Positions 63,904 through 64,000 of a stretch of 64,000 nucleotides of DNA are shown in pieces; positions within the stretch are counted from its first letter, which is position 1, and the number at the start of each line of letters is the position of its first letter. The notes below the pieces were generated by a model. It was not told the DNA's origin. It did no database searches and worked only from the letters and a program-made list of their open reading frames with translations. A program made the position numbers and the translations under genes. This DNA comes from an uncultured Lachnospiraceae bacterium (GTDB lineage Bacteria > Bacillota > Clostridia > Lachnospirales > Lachnospiraceae), in assembly GCA_910578825.1 (NCBI GenBank), contig CAJTSB010000005.1, positions 59,307 through 123,306 of the forward strand. Direction: 5' to 3'.

Positions 63904-64000
63904 CCATATTCTTCCAGGAGCAGCCACACATCTTCTACAATTTTTTAAAATTTGAGTTTCCCCATTTTTTGATTTCATAGTACCAAAAGGTTTACATCAC

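Overview
The window is a continuous stretch of bacterial chromosome of moderate GC, densely packed with core genes. Gene content and order point to a spore-forming member of the Bacillota, class Clostridia, most likely family Lachnospiraceae: yqfC/yqfD sporulation genes beside phoH and ybeY, rplU-prp-rpmA-obgE with an N-terminally extended L27, a divergent lexA/yneA-like pair, MinCDE fused to the mreBCD/mrdA/rodA region, sepF-ylmH, and strong AGGAGG ribosome binding sites. I cannot name genus or species. I see no rRNA, tRNA, insertion sequence, prophage or CRISPR array.

Layout. 1-13109 (+): 3' part of ftsK/spoIIIE, fhs and folD (one-carbon metabolism), a zinc-ribbon/TPR membrane protein, pheA, a DUF815 AAA+ ATPase, the polyphosphate pair ppx and ppk1, and a HAD phosphatase. 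13114-16311 (-): a PHP phosphoesterase and a secreted Ig-like (BIG2) repeat protein. 16538-20834 (+): rplU-prp-rpmA-obgE-yhbY-nadD-yqeK-rsfS, a ribosome biogenesis and NAD cluster ending in a strong terminator. 20912-22072: divergent lexA and a LysM gene of YneA type around a compact SOS control region. 22196-23885 (+): dtd and a XerS-like tyrosine recombinase.

23910-30776 (-): a cytidylate-kinase-like gene, then the string hlyD-like, yggS, sepF, ylmH, aroB, lspA, rluD. 30913-31604: a DUF378 membrane protein (+) facing a small P-loop protein (-). 31743-42101 (-): radC-mreB-mreC-mreD-mrdA-minC-minD-minE-rodA-mgsA-D,D-carboxypeptidase, a cell-shape and division-site run of 11 closely packed genes. 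42200-52090 (-): two flavoproteins, mutS, mutL, miaA and a PLP lyase. 52129-59799 (-): yqfC-yqfD-phoH-HD-like-ybeY, a DUF3048 lipoprotein, a MurJ/SpoVB-type flippase and a small membrane protein. 59885-63782 (-): chemoreceptor, rlmH and pyrimidine-nucleoside phosphorylase.

There is no obvious accessory island. The points most worth a second look are a PgpH-like protein whose HD dyad is replaced by Tyr-Arg; a perfect 10-bp inverted repeat just upstream of the XerS-like recombinase, where streptococci carry their dif site; three LexA-type boxes between lexA and the yneA-like gene; a 962-residue PBP2; a 21-bp tandem repeat in mutL; and several short palindromic or duplicated intergenic elements. 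No gap exceeds 300 bases; the longer gaps are described as separate entries.
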